From contig JARLHU010000184.1 in the NCBI GenBank assembly GCA_031292095.1, forward strand, positions 1-57,191: a stretch of 57,191 nt of DNA. Direction: 5' to 3'. Position numbers and translations under genes: made by a program. Positions 26,482-34,385 of this stretch are shown here, one piece after another. Numbering within the stretch: position 1 is the stretch's first letter; the number at the start of each line of letters is the position of its first letter. Source of the DNA: Desulfosporosinus sp. Its GTDB lineage: Bacteria; Bacillota; Desulfitobacteriia; Desulfitobacteriales; Desulfitobacteriaceae. The notes beneath the pieces were generated by a model. That model saw nothing but the letters and a program-made list of their open reading frames with translations. It searched no databases and was not told the DNA's origin.

Positions 26482-27015
26482 CTAGTTTAAGAAATCGTCA
26501 TCGTCGGCTATTACGCTGAAATCATCCTCAGCCTTATGGCGTACCCCGCCAAGGGATTCTCCATCGGTGACTTTTTGAATTCCGTTTAGAACAGACGTTA
26601 CCCCTTTGTTCAGCCCGGCGTTATAGGGGAAAATATCAAGACTAACTCTGGCGTAGCACCCGGAGTAAACCTCTGACTGATCTAAAATGGGTTGAACCTG
26701 CATGTCCACGATATAAGGTTTGTTCTTGTTACTGGTGTTGATAAAGTAATGGCCATGGCAGGATTCATCCTCTTCCAAGTCACCATCCTTGAGCATCTTG
26801 GTGTTCTTCTTGCCCGCGAAACCTGCGCCATATTTTGCGATTCCGGCCTTTTCTGCCTCAGCCTCGGCATCCATTAACTTTTTCACCGTCTCTTTGTCTG
26901 TCTTTGGAATTAATACACGGCATGTGTGTTTTGGGTCGCTGCCATTGACGGATACTGGTTCCCAAATACGCGCATAAGAGAGTCTTGCTTTTCCTGTTAC
27001 AACTTTAATTGCCAT
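26482..27015 (-). CDS. DUF2815 protein, probable single-strand DNA-binding protein
   Basis: The 177-residue protein begins MAIKVVTGKARLSYARIWEP and includes 'DPKHTCRVLIPKTDKET' and 'PVLDQSEVYSGCYARVSLDIFPYN'-type motifs, with an acidic C-terminal tail (DDDDFLN). This fits DUF2815, an OB-fold, SSB-like family of phages of Firmicutes. It is preceded by AAGGGGA and, further upstream, by the structured RNA at 27038-27128. The acidic tip resembles SSB protein-docking tails. Confidence 0.85.
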   Translation of the reverse strand: MAIKVVTGKARLSYARIWEPVSVNGSDPKHTCRVLIPKTDKETVKKLMDAEAEAEKAGIAKYGAGFAGKKNTKMLKDGDLEEDESCHGHYFINTSNKNKPYIVDMQVQPILDQSEVYSGCYARVSLDIFPYNAGLNKGVTSVLNGIQKVTDGESLGGVRHKAEDDFSVIADDDDFLN

Positions 27016-27037
27016 TTTTAAATTTCCCCTTTTCTTT

Positions 27038-27128
27038 AGGGGGGCAGTGTCTTTGCTCCACCTTAGGCAACACCTTTAGTTCCTAATCAAGCGCCTCTCC
27101 ACAGGTAGAGCTAATCGTCCGCCCCCCT
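27038..27128 (-). ncRNA. Structured RNA between DUF2800 and DUF2815 genes (DUF2800-motif-like)
   Basis: The 91-base interval on the minus strand is closed by AGGGGGGC/GCCCCCCT. Inside are AGCTCTACC pairing with GGTGGAGC (one G-U), a TTAG-GAA-CTAA hairpin and the block CCTGTGGAGAGGCGCTT. It ends 13 bases before the ribosome binding site of the DUF2815 gene. I recall a published candidate RNA named the DUF2800 motif, associated with DUF2800 and DUF2815 genes in Firmicutes; the context here fits exactly. A second member with the same conserved blocks lies at 56715-56870. A cis-regulatory role is inferred. Confidence 0.72.
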
Positions 27129-27135
27129 CTTTTGT

Positions 27136-28257
27136 TTATTTAAAATCCGTCATTGCTGGGTTGTACTCCTGACGCTTGTCCGACTCAGGTACAAAGGTTG
27201 GCTTACCTTCTGGCTTAATAATCAGATCGCCGAGGATCTCTTTGAATTGTTTCTTACCCAAAAGCCCTTCTAGGGCTGTTATTCCAAGGAGGCTCACCGA
27301 GTAAATATCTTCTTCTTTGAATCCCGCCGCGATAATCGCCCCGGCCACCGCGTTTTCGTCCGTGTACTTCCGAGTAACTCGGCCCTGAACGACTTTGTAG
27401 CCGCCCCAACTCTTACGCCCGGCTATGGCTTCTTCCTCGGCGTAGGCCCAAACGTCCACGGCCCATCGCTTCAGTTCATCGACGCGGACCAACACCTCAG
27501 CCATCTCTTCATCCGTTAATAGGTCGGGCTTTTTGAAGTCCATCTTAATAAGCTCGAAGTTCCGGTCTGCTCTGGCCCGGCAGGTAGCCCTTACCCGGCA
27601 GAACCGACAATGATCCCCGGTGCAAAATTCTCCCTCGCCCTTTATCGCGAGTTCAGCCTTTGGTTTCAACTCATTCTCAGCCCAGTGCAGCAGCTCGACC
27701 ACGGGCATCTCACAGGTTGAGTAATTATCCAAACGAGGCTGGCAGATCGTCATGCGTATAGTCTCGATGTCATACAAGTAATCGAACATCGCCAAGGCCC
27801 CTAGCGCATACAAGCGCAGTTGGGGATTATCCTCTGCCGACACCTGAACACCTTTTCCGTACTTTAGGTCGAGTACATCCATCGTTTTGTCGGCCACCAC
27901 CATGAGGTCTGCCGTTCCAAATCCTTCCGGAACCCAGTCCGTAAAAGCCACTCTCTGCTCGACGAGGATCACTGGGTCACTTGACCGAGAGTAAGCTTCG
28001 CTGATTAGCTCGCAAGCGTAATCCACATAAACGTCAGTGTAATACTCAAGCTCTGGCGAGTCATACTTTGAAAGAGGCCGTACCGTTTTAATCTTCAGAA
28101 ATTCGCGCAGTTTGTGTTCCGATAATTCATGCGCTGCAGTTCCTTCAGCTGCTGCATTGCTCGACTTATCTTCCTTGGATCGTTCCAGCACAGCCGATGG
28201 TGTGCAATGCAACCACCTGTGAGAACTTGAGGCCGATAGCAAGGCGTGATCACCCAG
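27136..28257 (-). CDS. DUF2800 protein: Cas4/RecB-like nuclease
   Basis: Homologues usually start near 'M.DHALLSASSSHRW'. Here that position is a CTG (28257) with AGAGGTG 7 bases upstream, while the nearest standard in-frame start is a TTG at 28281. The protein has a PD-(D/E)XK core (GFGTADLMVVADKTMDVLDLK: D and DxK) and a C-terminal Cys set (CTGDHCRFCRVRATC) typical of Cas4-like FeS nucleases. It probably acts in phage recombination or end processing, next to the SSB-like DUF2815 gene. Confidence 0.88.
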   Translation of the reverse strand: MGDHALLSASSSHRWLHCTPSAVLERSKEDKSSNAAAEGTAAHELSEHKLREFLKIKTVRPLSKYDSPELEYYTDVYVDYACELISEAYSRSSDPVILVEQRVAFTDWVPEGFGTADLMVVADKTMDVLDLKYGKGVQVSAEDNPQLRLYALGALAMFDYLYDIETIRMTICQPRLDNYSTCEMPVVELLHWAENELKPKAELAIKGEGEFCTGDHCRFCRVRATCRARADRNFELIKMDFKKPDLLTDEEMAEVLVRVDELKRWAVDVWAYAEEEAIAGRKSWGGYKVVQGRVTRKYTDENAVAGAIIAAGFKEEDIYSVSLLGITALEGLLGKKQFKEILGDLIIKPEGKPTFVPESDKRQEYNPAMTDFK

Positions 28258-28258
28258 A

Positions 28259-28552
28259 CTACAACACCTCTGCTTCTTCAAGAAATTGGAGGTAGTCCAA
28301 GGGATTCAAGTCGGAAAGCCTTTTAACACCATATTTCTGCAACAGTTCTTTTGCTTTTTCTCTTTTAGTGTTTAGAACGGAGCGGATCTTCACAAGTGTT
28401 ACTTCTTCAGGTATACTAGGAGCTGAAAGAATTTTCTCTTCGAGTGGGGTTGCTGGCAGGCAATTCCCGCTCATTTTCTTTTCTATGAGGGTAATGATTT
28501 CTATGAGCTTGTCTAATTTTTCAAGAACACTTGGAATATCCGCAGTGAACAC
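28259..28552 (-). CDS. Conserved small phage protein of the replication operon
   Basis: A GTG at 28552 inside the end of the reductase gene is my preferred start; an in-frame ATG at 28591 lies deeper inside it. The product has an N-terminal coiled coil (VLEKLDKLIEIITLIEKKM) and a C-terminal motif 'TLVKIRSVLNTKREKAKELLQKYG', then 'LSDLNPLDYLQFLEEAEVL'. This C-terminal pattern is familiar from small phage proteins often mislabelled as Rrp5-like. The next gene starts at its stop codon. Confidence 0.62.
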   Translation of the reverse strand: MFTADIPSVLEKLDKLIEIITLIEKKMSGNCLPATPLEEKILSAPSIPEEVTLVKIRSVLNTKREKAKELLQKYGVKRLSDLNPLDYLQFLEEAEVL

Positions 28553-30755
28553 AGACAACGCACCCGCTTTCGTGATTGATTGGCATCCCACATTCCGGGC
28601 ATTTATTGGCCCCGGATACCTCTACAGGCTTTACATCTTCACCACCTCCTTTAACGATGTTCTTTTTAATGATCCGTGCGATGGCGTCTGGACAGGATGT
28701 CACGTTTACTCCTTCGCGTCGCATACAAGCCGGGCATCGTATTCCACGGATTTGCTCGATAATAACTTCCTCAGATATTCCGGAACGAAGTGCAACAGAT
28801 ATGAGACGGGCAGTTGCCTCAGATTGGGAGGAACATCCTCCTGCTCTACCTGTGTTGGTGAACACCTCACAGATCCCTTTCTCATCCGAATTGACACTGA
28901 CATAAAGGTTGCCGCAGCCGATTTCGATTTTTTCCGTCACTCCTGTCGTGACCTCCGGCCTTTGGCGTGGCTTGATGGATGAGGCTGCCTCAATTGGCAG
29001 TGGTGCCATGCCGCGTGGCTGTGTGCTTGTCCCTGTCGTGAGCACCTGTCCTTCCCTACTACCATCTCGATAAACGGTTAGTCCCTTACAATTCAGTTCA
29101 TAGGCGAGCTTGTAAGCCATGGCGACATCCTCGCGAATCGCTGAACTTGGGATGTTGATGGTTTTTGATACCGCATTGTCCGTGTATTCCTGGAAGGCTG
29201 CTTGCATCCTAACGTGCCATTCCGGTTCAATTTCCTGTGCCGTAATAAATATTTCCTGCACCCATTCCGGCACTTCAGGCAGACCACGAACAGTCCCTCG
29301 CTCGGCAATCTTCTGCATCAATTCTTCCGAGTAGAACATATACTCCTTGGCGTATTGCTCGAACAATGGATTGACCTCGACGAAGGGTATTCCATCCATG
29401 ACAGTTTTCGTATAAGCCACCGCGAATATTGGCTCTACGCCACCGGATACCCCACAGATCATAGAGATGGTTCCTGTTGGCGCAATAGTTGTCAGTGTCG
29501 CGTTGCGGAGTTCGATGTTAAAAATAGAACCTATAAAGTTAGGAAACACCCCACGCTCCTTAGCTAACCGATGGGATTCTATTCGAGCGTGTGTCTGAAT
29601 AAACGACATTATTTCTTTGGCATACTGTGCCGCCTCTTCGGAGGCATATGAGATTTTGAGGATTATGAGCACATCCGCGAACCCCATAACACCCAGGCCA
29701 ATCTTGCGGTTTCCCTTCACCATTTCATCAATAGCAGGCAATGGGTATTGATTTGCATCGATAACATTGTCCAGAAAACGAACAGCCAGCCGAACTACAT
29801 GCCCAAGCCGCTCCCAGTCGATCTCATACTTACCTTCGTATAAACGTACCATAGCCCTTAGGTTTATTGATCCAAGGTTACAAGCCTCGTTTGGGAGAAG
29901 AGGTTGCTCGGAGCAAGGATTTGGAGCCTCGATCTCTCCAATGAGTGGTGTCGGATTGTCAACGTTCATGCGGTCCAGGAAGATTACTCCCGGTTCGCCA
30001 TTGCGCCACGCATGGTCAACAATATTACGGAAAACCTCAGTGGCTGATAGCATGTCCACTACTTCACCTGTGCGGGGATTGACGAGATCATAATGAGTGT
30101 TTTGTTCTAGTGCCTTCATAAATTTGTCCGTTATTCCAACAGAGATGTTAAAGTTTGTGAGTTCCTTGTTGTCCTCTTTACAGGAAACGAACTCCAGTAT
30201 ATCCGGGTGGTCAACCCTCAAGATTCCCATGTTTGCTCCACGCCTAGTTCCGCCCTGCTTGACGGCCTCCGTTGCGGCATTGAATACTTTCATAAAAGAA
30301 ACAGGACCCGATGCAACACCGCCAGTAGAACGAACTGCGCTATTTTTCGGACGCAGCCTGGAGAAACTAAAGCCTGTCCCACCGCCGGATTTATGAATGA
30401 TGGCGGCATTTTTTATAGCGTCAAAGATTTCTTCCATAGAGTCGCCAACTGGTAAAACAAAACAGGCACTTAGCTGGCCTAAGTCACGACCTGCATTCAT
30501 TAGTGTTGGTGAATTTGGCATGAACTCCAGGGTGACCATCATCTCGTAAAATTCCTTGGTCAGTTTTCTAATCTCGTCTTCATCGTAACCATGGTCTTTA
30601 TCTACTTCGGCAACCACCTTGGCTACCCTATAGAACATATCCTCTGGGGTTTCGATTGCTCTCCCTGCATCGCCCTTCATCAGGTAACGCTTTTCGAGAA
30701 CCACCCTGGCGTTCGGTGTCAGATTTACCTTGGGCCACGTTTTTGGTACTTTCAC
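28521..30755 (-). CDS. nrdJ: Adenosylcobalamin-dependent (class II) ribonucleotide reductase
   Basis: I prefer the GTG at 30755 (AGAGGGG 7 bases upstream) to the TTG at 30788, which overlaps the Cro-like gene. The 744-residue protein carries NPCSEQPLLPNEACNLGSINL and other class II reductase landmarks such as 'FMPNSPTLMNAG', 'HKSGGGTGFSFS' and 'PTGTISMICGVSGGVEP'. The end has a zinc-type Cys cluster (CPACMRREG, CPECGMPINHESGCVVCVHCG), the redox tail of NrdJ. It makes dNTPs for phage DNA without oxygen dependence. Confidence 0.95.
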   Translation of the reverse strand: MKVPKTWPKVNLTPNARVVLEKRYLMKGDAGRAIETPEDMFYRVAKVVAEVDKDHGYDEDEIRKLTKEFYEMMVTLEFMPNSPTLMNAGRDLGQLSACFVLPVGDSMEEIFDAIKNAAIIHKSGGGTGFSFSRLRPKNSAVRSTGGVASGPVSFMKVFNAATEAVKQGGTRRGANMGILRVDHPDILEFVSCKEDNKELTNFNISVGITDKFMKALEQNTHYDLVNPRTGEVVDMLSATEVFRNIVDHAWRNGEPGVIFLDRMNVDNPTPLIGEIEAPNPCSEQPLLPNEACNLGSINLRAMVRLYEGKYEIDWERLGHVVRLAVRFLDNVIDANQYPLPAIDEMVKGNRKIGLGVMGFADVLIILKISYASEEAAQYAKEIMSFIQTHARIESHRLAKERGVFPNFIGSIFNIELRNATLTTIAPTGTISMICGVSGGVEPIFAVAYTKTVMDGIPFVEVNPLFEQYAKEYMFYSEELMQKIAERGTVRGLPEVPEWVQEIFITAQEIEPEWHVRMQAAFQEYTDNAVSKTINIPSSAIREDVAMAYKLAYELNCKGLTVYRDGSREGQVLTTGTSTQPRGMAPLPIEAASSIKPRQRPEVTTGVTEKIEIGCGNLYVSVNSDEKGICEVFTNTGRAGGCSSQSEATARLISVALRSGISEEVIIEQIRGIRCPACMRREGVNVTSCPDAIARIIKKNIVKGGGEDVKPVEVSGANKCPECGMPINHESGCVVCVHCGYSKCS

Positions 30756-30768
30756 AAGATTGCCCCTC

Positions 30769-30951
30769 TCAGACGAATAATTCTTCAACGGTTGCGTTTA
30801 AAGCCCTGGCGATTTTTATAGCCTTGGAAACACTCGGTTCGCGTCCATCGTTCACAATAGCGTACAAGGATGATAGTGGGAGCCCGGCTTCACTTGCAAT
30901 TTGGTCAATTTTGAGGTTCCTTTCAACAATGATTTTTTTGATTTGACTCAA
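30769..30951 (-). CDS. Cro-like HTH regulator
   Basis: A TTG start with GGAGGAA 7 bases upstream gives a 60-residue XRE-type HTH protein: LKIDQIASEAGLPLSSLYAIVNDGREPS, followed by IKIARALNATVEELF. It is the first gene of the long minus-strand early operon and divergent from the CI-like repressor gene, the standard place for Cro. A one-domain, HTH-only size supports that. Confidence 0.83.
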   Translation of the reverse strand: MSQIKKIIVERNLKIDQIASEAGLPLSSLYAIVNDGREPSVSKAIKIARALNATVEELFV

Positions 30952-31166
30952 TTTAAATTCCTCCTCTGTATTAAAACTCTTACACGGGTGAACACTAGTA
31001 CCGATGTTTTACCAGATCTGAGAAAACCATTCTTCTTACATTCGAGAACTATAATTTTCTCGTTTCCAAGAACACCCGAACTCTTTGGTTCGAACGGTGA
31101 CAAGATTCAATATACTGTAGGATCTTACAATTTTCTACAAGTACATACTGTAAGTGGAGGTTTAAT
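30952..31166. promoter_or_regulatory. Divergent control region of the lysis-lysogeny switch
   Basis: 215 bases separate Cro-like and CI-like genes. Visible dyads are CGAGAA/TTCTCG (31043-31062), CCGAAC/GGTTCG (31077-31093) and TGTA-GGATCT-TACA (31116-31129), plus CTTACA/CTGTAAG near 31124-31155. They are candidate operators. I could not fix both promoters with confidence. Confidence 0.6.
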
Positions 31167-31619
31167 ATGTCTAAGGATGATGAACATGGAAAAGAAGAGG
31201 AATTTGACGACATATCAGCAAACAGAGAAGTGGAACGACAAAAATTACTTCAAAGGTTAGATGCAGGTTTTTATATGCAGGATTTACGCGGAGATCGCTC
31301 TTTGTCTCAGGTGGCGAGAGATATAGGTATGAGCTCCAACTATGTCTCTCACGTCGAAAAAGGTCGGCTTCCATCCGACCATTATCTTCAGGTTATAGCA
31401 GATTATTACAGTGTTGATGAGGATGAATTATTCATGAGATGGGGTAAAACTCCAATCTTGACACGGGAGACCGTTCGGAGTAGTAACTCCCTTCAAAAAA
31501 CTATTGCACAAATCGGGCGAGATAAAAGTTTGAGTGACGAGGAGAAGAATGAGTTATATGACGAGATGTATCAGACATACCAGCGTTACCTTAAAAGGAA
31601 GGAGGCACGTGGTGAATGA
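31167..31619 (+). CDS. CI-like repressor, HTH-only
   Basis: A plus-strand 150-residue protein with GTGGAGG upstream of its ATG. An XRE HTH lies at about 45-85: DRSLSQVARDIGMSSNYVSHVEKGRLPSDHYLQVIADYY. The C-terminal part is a charged coiled coil (SLSDEEKNELYDEMYQTYQRYLKRKE) rather than a LexA-type peptidase, so induction would not occur by RecA-stimulated self-cleavage. It overlaps the next gene as ATGA, an operon of two. Confidence 0.82.
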   Translation: MSKDDEHGKEEEFDDISANREVERQKLLQRLDAGFYMQDLRGDRSLSQVARDIGMSSNYVSHVEKGRLPSDHYLQVIADYYSVDEDELFMRWGKTPILTRETVRSSNSLQKTIAQIGRDKSLSDEEKNELYDEMYQTYQRYLKRKEARGE

Positions 31620-32038
31620 TTTATAAATTCTTCATAGTTTGTATGGATTATCTTCGACACCTTTATGGTTATAAGGTAGCCATCGAAATTAAGAATTTAG
31701 GTGATGCGGCAATTGTTTTTGTAATCGGCGGTTATGTAATGTCTTTACTTTGGGCAAAGTTTTGGACGGAAGTCGAGCTTGACCCAAAATTCGACCCCGA
31801 GATGATCATCGTAGAAATGGAATCATCCCCAAGAAGGTATGTCATTAAGTCCAAGAACGTATTTGCAACTATAGTGGGATTTGTCTCGTGGTGCATTGTT
31901 CGCGTATCGCATCGAGACTCTTATAAAGTCACGAGTATAAAACGAGTAATAACCGTACTGATTATTTTCTCAATCATATTGCTTGCCTTTGGTTTACTCT
32001 TCACCATTTGGCCGTATGTGCCCGATAATGTTAAGTAA
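31616..32038 (+). CDS. Two-TM membrane protein co-expressed with repressor
   Basis: The 140-residue protein starts within the repressor stop (ATGA overlap). It has membrane segments at about 30-50 (VIGGYVMSLLWAKFW) and 108-135 (VLIIFSIILLAFGLLFTIW), with a soluble charged loop between them. Being transcribed with the repressor, it would be made in lysogens, which suggests superinfection exclusion or immunity. That role is inference; I do not recognise the family. Confidence 0.6.
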   Translation: MIYKFFIVCMDYLRHLYGYKVAIEIKNLGDAAIVFVIGGYVMSLLWAKFWTEVELDPKFDPEMIIVEMESSPRRYVIKSKNVFATIVGFVSWCIVRVSHRDSYKVTSIKRVITVLIIFSIILLAFGLLFTIWPYVPDNVK

Positions 32039-32057
32039 TATATACAAGTACCAAAAA

Positions 32058-32089
32058 AGCCCTCCGTCTTTTATTAGAACGTGAGGGCT
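32058..32089. terminator. Terminator after the repressor operon
   Basis: Stem AGCCCTC-CGT / ACG-T-GAGGGCT around an 11-base loop, 20 bases after the membrane-protein stop. An A-run flanks the left arm, so on the minus strand it ends in a strong T-run; the plus-strand tail (TGATTTAT) is weaker. The rest of 32,090-32,330 shows no gene; it may contain the prophage right end, but no attachment repeat could be identified. Confidence 0.72.
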
Positions 32090-32330
32090 TGATTTATAGC
32101 ATTCAAAAGAAATGCTCAATTGTTACTTATTATCAATAATAGGGAAACTAACACCTCCACAGTACTTAATTAGTTGCATATTTATGCATTAAACCAACAC
32201 ACCATTAATTTTCTTTAGGGGAGCGTCAGAACGGTAGTACAAAGTAGCTAGTGTCAAGGCGGTCTTGTTTTATTAACATTGAATATTGAACCTTATTACT
32301 AGAATCTGGCAAATGCATGCCCTTTACTAG

Positions 32331-32342
32331 GAACAAGTGTTC
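32331..32342 (+). promoter_or_regulatory. LexA (SOS) box upstream of dinB
   Basis: GAAC-AAGT-GTTC is a perfect match to the Gram-positive LexA half-sites. It lies 45 bases before the dinB start, overlapping the probable promoter (TAAAAT at 32346-32351). Predicts SOS induction of the polymerase. Confidence 0.87.
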
Positions 32343-32386
32343 TGTTAAAATAGAAACAAATATTCCCAAAGGAAAAGGTGAAGTGT

Positions 32387-33640
32387 ATGAGCCAACGAAT
32401 TATATTTCATATAGATGTGAATTCTGCGTATTTGTCATGGGAAGCCGTACATCGCTTACAGCATGGCGACCCACTTGATCTCAGGACTGTGCCTTCTGTT
32501 GTTGGAGGTGATCCCGTAACTCGACATGGTATTGTGTTAACGAAATCTATTCCTGCTAAAAAATATGATATTCAAACAGGCGAGAGTATCATGAGTGCCA
32601 GCGCGAAATGCCCTGGACTTATTATAGTACGTCCGAATTACGGATTGTACATGCAATGTAGCCGAGCTTTTGGTGATATCTTGAGGGAATACTCACCAGT
32701 GATTGAGCAGTACAGCATTGATGAGTATTTTCTGGATTTCACGAACATGGAACGCCTTTTTAAAGATCCTGTTGAAGCTGCTTATATAATTAAAGATCGT
32801 ATAAAAAATGAGCTAGGCTTTACTGTTAATGTCGGCATTAGTGTTAACAAGATCCTAGCAAAGATGGCTTCCGAACTAAAGAAGCCCGATAAAGTTCATA
32901 CTATTTTCCCCAACGAGATTGCAGAGAAAATGTGGGTTCTTCCCATTGAGGAACTGTTTATGGTCGGTCGTGCAACTGCTAAGAAGTTACGGAGTCGGGC
33001 TATTAATACGATTGGTGATCTGGCTCATTATGACCCCAAGATCCTTAAGCTCTTCCTTAAGAGCCATGGCATGTTGGTCTGGAATTACGCTAACGGAAAT
33101 GAAGCAAGCCCAGTGAGGGAATCTCGCAGACCTTTGATTAAAGGGATTGGAAACTCAACCACAATCCCTTTCGATGTTTCGGATAAAACGAACGCTCACC
33201 TTGTTTTGCTGTCTTTGACAGAGACGGTTGCTGCGAGATTAAGACAGGCGAAATATTATGCTAGGCTAGTTTCCGTTTCTCTTAAGACTAATGAATTCTA
33301 TACTTGTTCGCATCAAAGGAAATTCTCGTCTCCGATTGATTGTACTAATGCCATCCACGAATTAGCTTGTAAACTCTTCGATGAACTTTGGAAAGGTGAG
33401 CCTGTTCGACAATTAGGCGTTCGTGTGTCGGAACTGACCCAGAATGACTATCATCAGTTGGCCCTTTTTGAGAAGGATTACGAAAAGCAGCGAACAGTTG
33501 ATCGGGCAGTCGATTCTATACGTGAAAGGTTTGGGAATAGTTCAGTGTTCAGATCCTCGTTTTTGAATAGCGGAGTACGTTTTAGTAGTGGCGGAACAGT
33601 AGATGACGAGGAATACCCGATGATGTCTAGTCAATTGTAA
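32387..33640 (+). CDS. dinB: DNA polymerase IV (Y family)
   Basis: The ATG at 32387 (AGGTG 6 bases upstream) is preferred to the GTG at 32378. The 417-residue protein has Y-family motifs: FHIDVNSAYLSWEAV (first catalytic Asp), 'YSIDEYFLDFT' (catalytic DE), 'GFTVNVGISVNKILAKMASELKKPD', and 'VGRATAKKLRSRAINTIGDLA'. It performs error-prone bypass of damaged bases. The perfect LexA box upstream predicts SOS control. Confidence 0.96.
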   Translation: MSQRIIFHIDVNSAYLSWEAVHRLQHGDPLDLRTVPSVVGGDPVTRHGIVLTKSIPAKKYDIQTGESIMSASAKCPGLIIVRPNYGLYMQCSRAFGDILREYSPVIEQYSIDEYFLDFTNMERLFKDPVEAAYIIKDRIKNELGFTVNVGISVNKILAKMASELKKPDKVHTIFPNEIAEKMWVLPIEELFMVGRATAKKLRSRAINTIGDLAHYDPKILKLFLKSHGMLVWNYANGNEASPVRESRRPLIKGIGNSTTIPFDVSDKTNAHLVLLSLTETVAARLRQAKYYARLVSVSLKTNEFYTCSHQRKFSSPIDCTNAIHELACKLFDELWKGEPVRQLGVRVSELTQNDYHQLALFEKDYEKQRTVDRAVDSIRERFGNSSVFRSSFLNSGVRFSSGGTVDDEEYPMMSSQL

Positions 33641-33717
33641 CTGCATCACTGCGGTTTTGATGAAAGTTTTAAAATAGTTTAAGTTGCACAGGCTCTAAAC
33701 ACTCTGGTCCATTATTC

Positions 33718-34086
33718 TTAGGCGAGTTTACAAAATACTTCTTTACTCCTTAGCGTAATCCGGTAGGGATGTTTCGTGGTTCCTTCTTTCTTCCACTCAT
33801 AAAACCCATCAGCTACTATGAGACAACGCTTCCGTTGGAGGGTATGCTTAAAACTAGGCTTTTCATCAACAGTTTCTACCCTGGCGTTTATCATTTTATT
33901 TCCGATCGAAGGAGCTTTAGCCCAAAAAGGTATTAGACCCCACCTAAACATGGCTAATTGATTGCCTTTTATGACGGGCACATCCTGAGAAGGGGTTACG
34001 TTATAGTTGGGTTTTAAGTTTGGCGGTTCTATTTGGAATCGTTCTCTTATATCCTCAATATCTACAAATGAAAAGCGACCGCACAT
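33718..34086 (-). pseudogene. SRAP (YedK/HMCES) family protein, C-terminally truncated
   Basis: Starting at the ATG 34086 the protein begins MCGRFS, so Cys2, which crosslinks to abasic sites in DNA, becomes the N-terminal residue after Met removal. Also present are 'YNVTPSQDVPVI', 'FRWGLIPFWAK', 'NARVETVDEKPSFK' with the Asn, and 'RCLIVADGFYEWKK' with the Glu. The family is about 210-230 residues. This copy stops at 122 after 'RSKEVF' and lacks the C-terminal segment with the conserved His. No continuation is seen in other frames before 33,640. A pseudogene is likely. Confidence 0.82.
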
Positions 34087-34164
34087 ACTAAGCACTCCTA
34101 AAGTTTGTTAAATAATTTTAGTCACTCTCTCATCTATTACCCCTTGCCCCCTGTGCCTGTTCAG

Positions 34165-34281
34165 TTAATAAAACATAACTATATATAAATATAGCCCAAT
34201 TACCACCGCATAGATGATCAAAACAAGCCCCAATGAGCAAGCAACAAACGTACCATCAATAACGCTTAGGGCAAATAGCAC
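34165..34281 (-). CDS. Possible tiny membrane peptide (38 residues)
   Basis: In the gap between SRAP and the OLD-like gene a GTG-started frame encodes 38 residues, hydrophobic almost throughout (GTFVACSLGLVLIIYAVVIG core). Such peptides can be type I toxins, but the ribosome binding site is weak and no antisense RNA was identified. The rest of 34,096-34,385 shows no feature. Confidence 0.3.
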   Translation of the reverse strand: MLFALSVIDGTFVACSLGLVLIIYAVVIGLYLYIVMFY

Positions 34282-34385
34282 ATATTGGGCTTATATTACT
34301 TTCTCATCATTCCTTAATTCCAATCAACCAAATTCGACAAATCTAATTCAATCGGCGTTATCGCAGGCATGATGTCTTTTACTTA

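Noticed and set aside
1..32050. Search for an integrase and attachment sites within the prophage part
   Set aside because: No recombinase motif was found on either strand of this part, and no repeat pair could be assigned as att sites because the other prophage end is outside the window.
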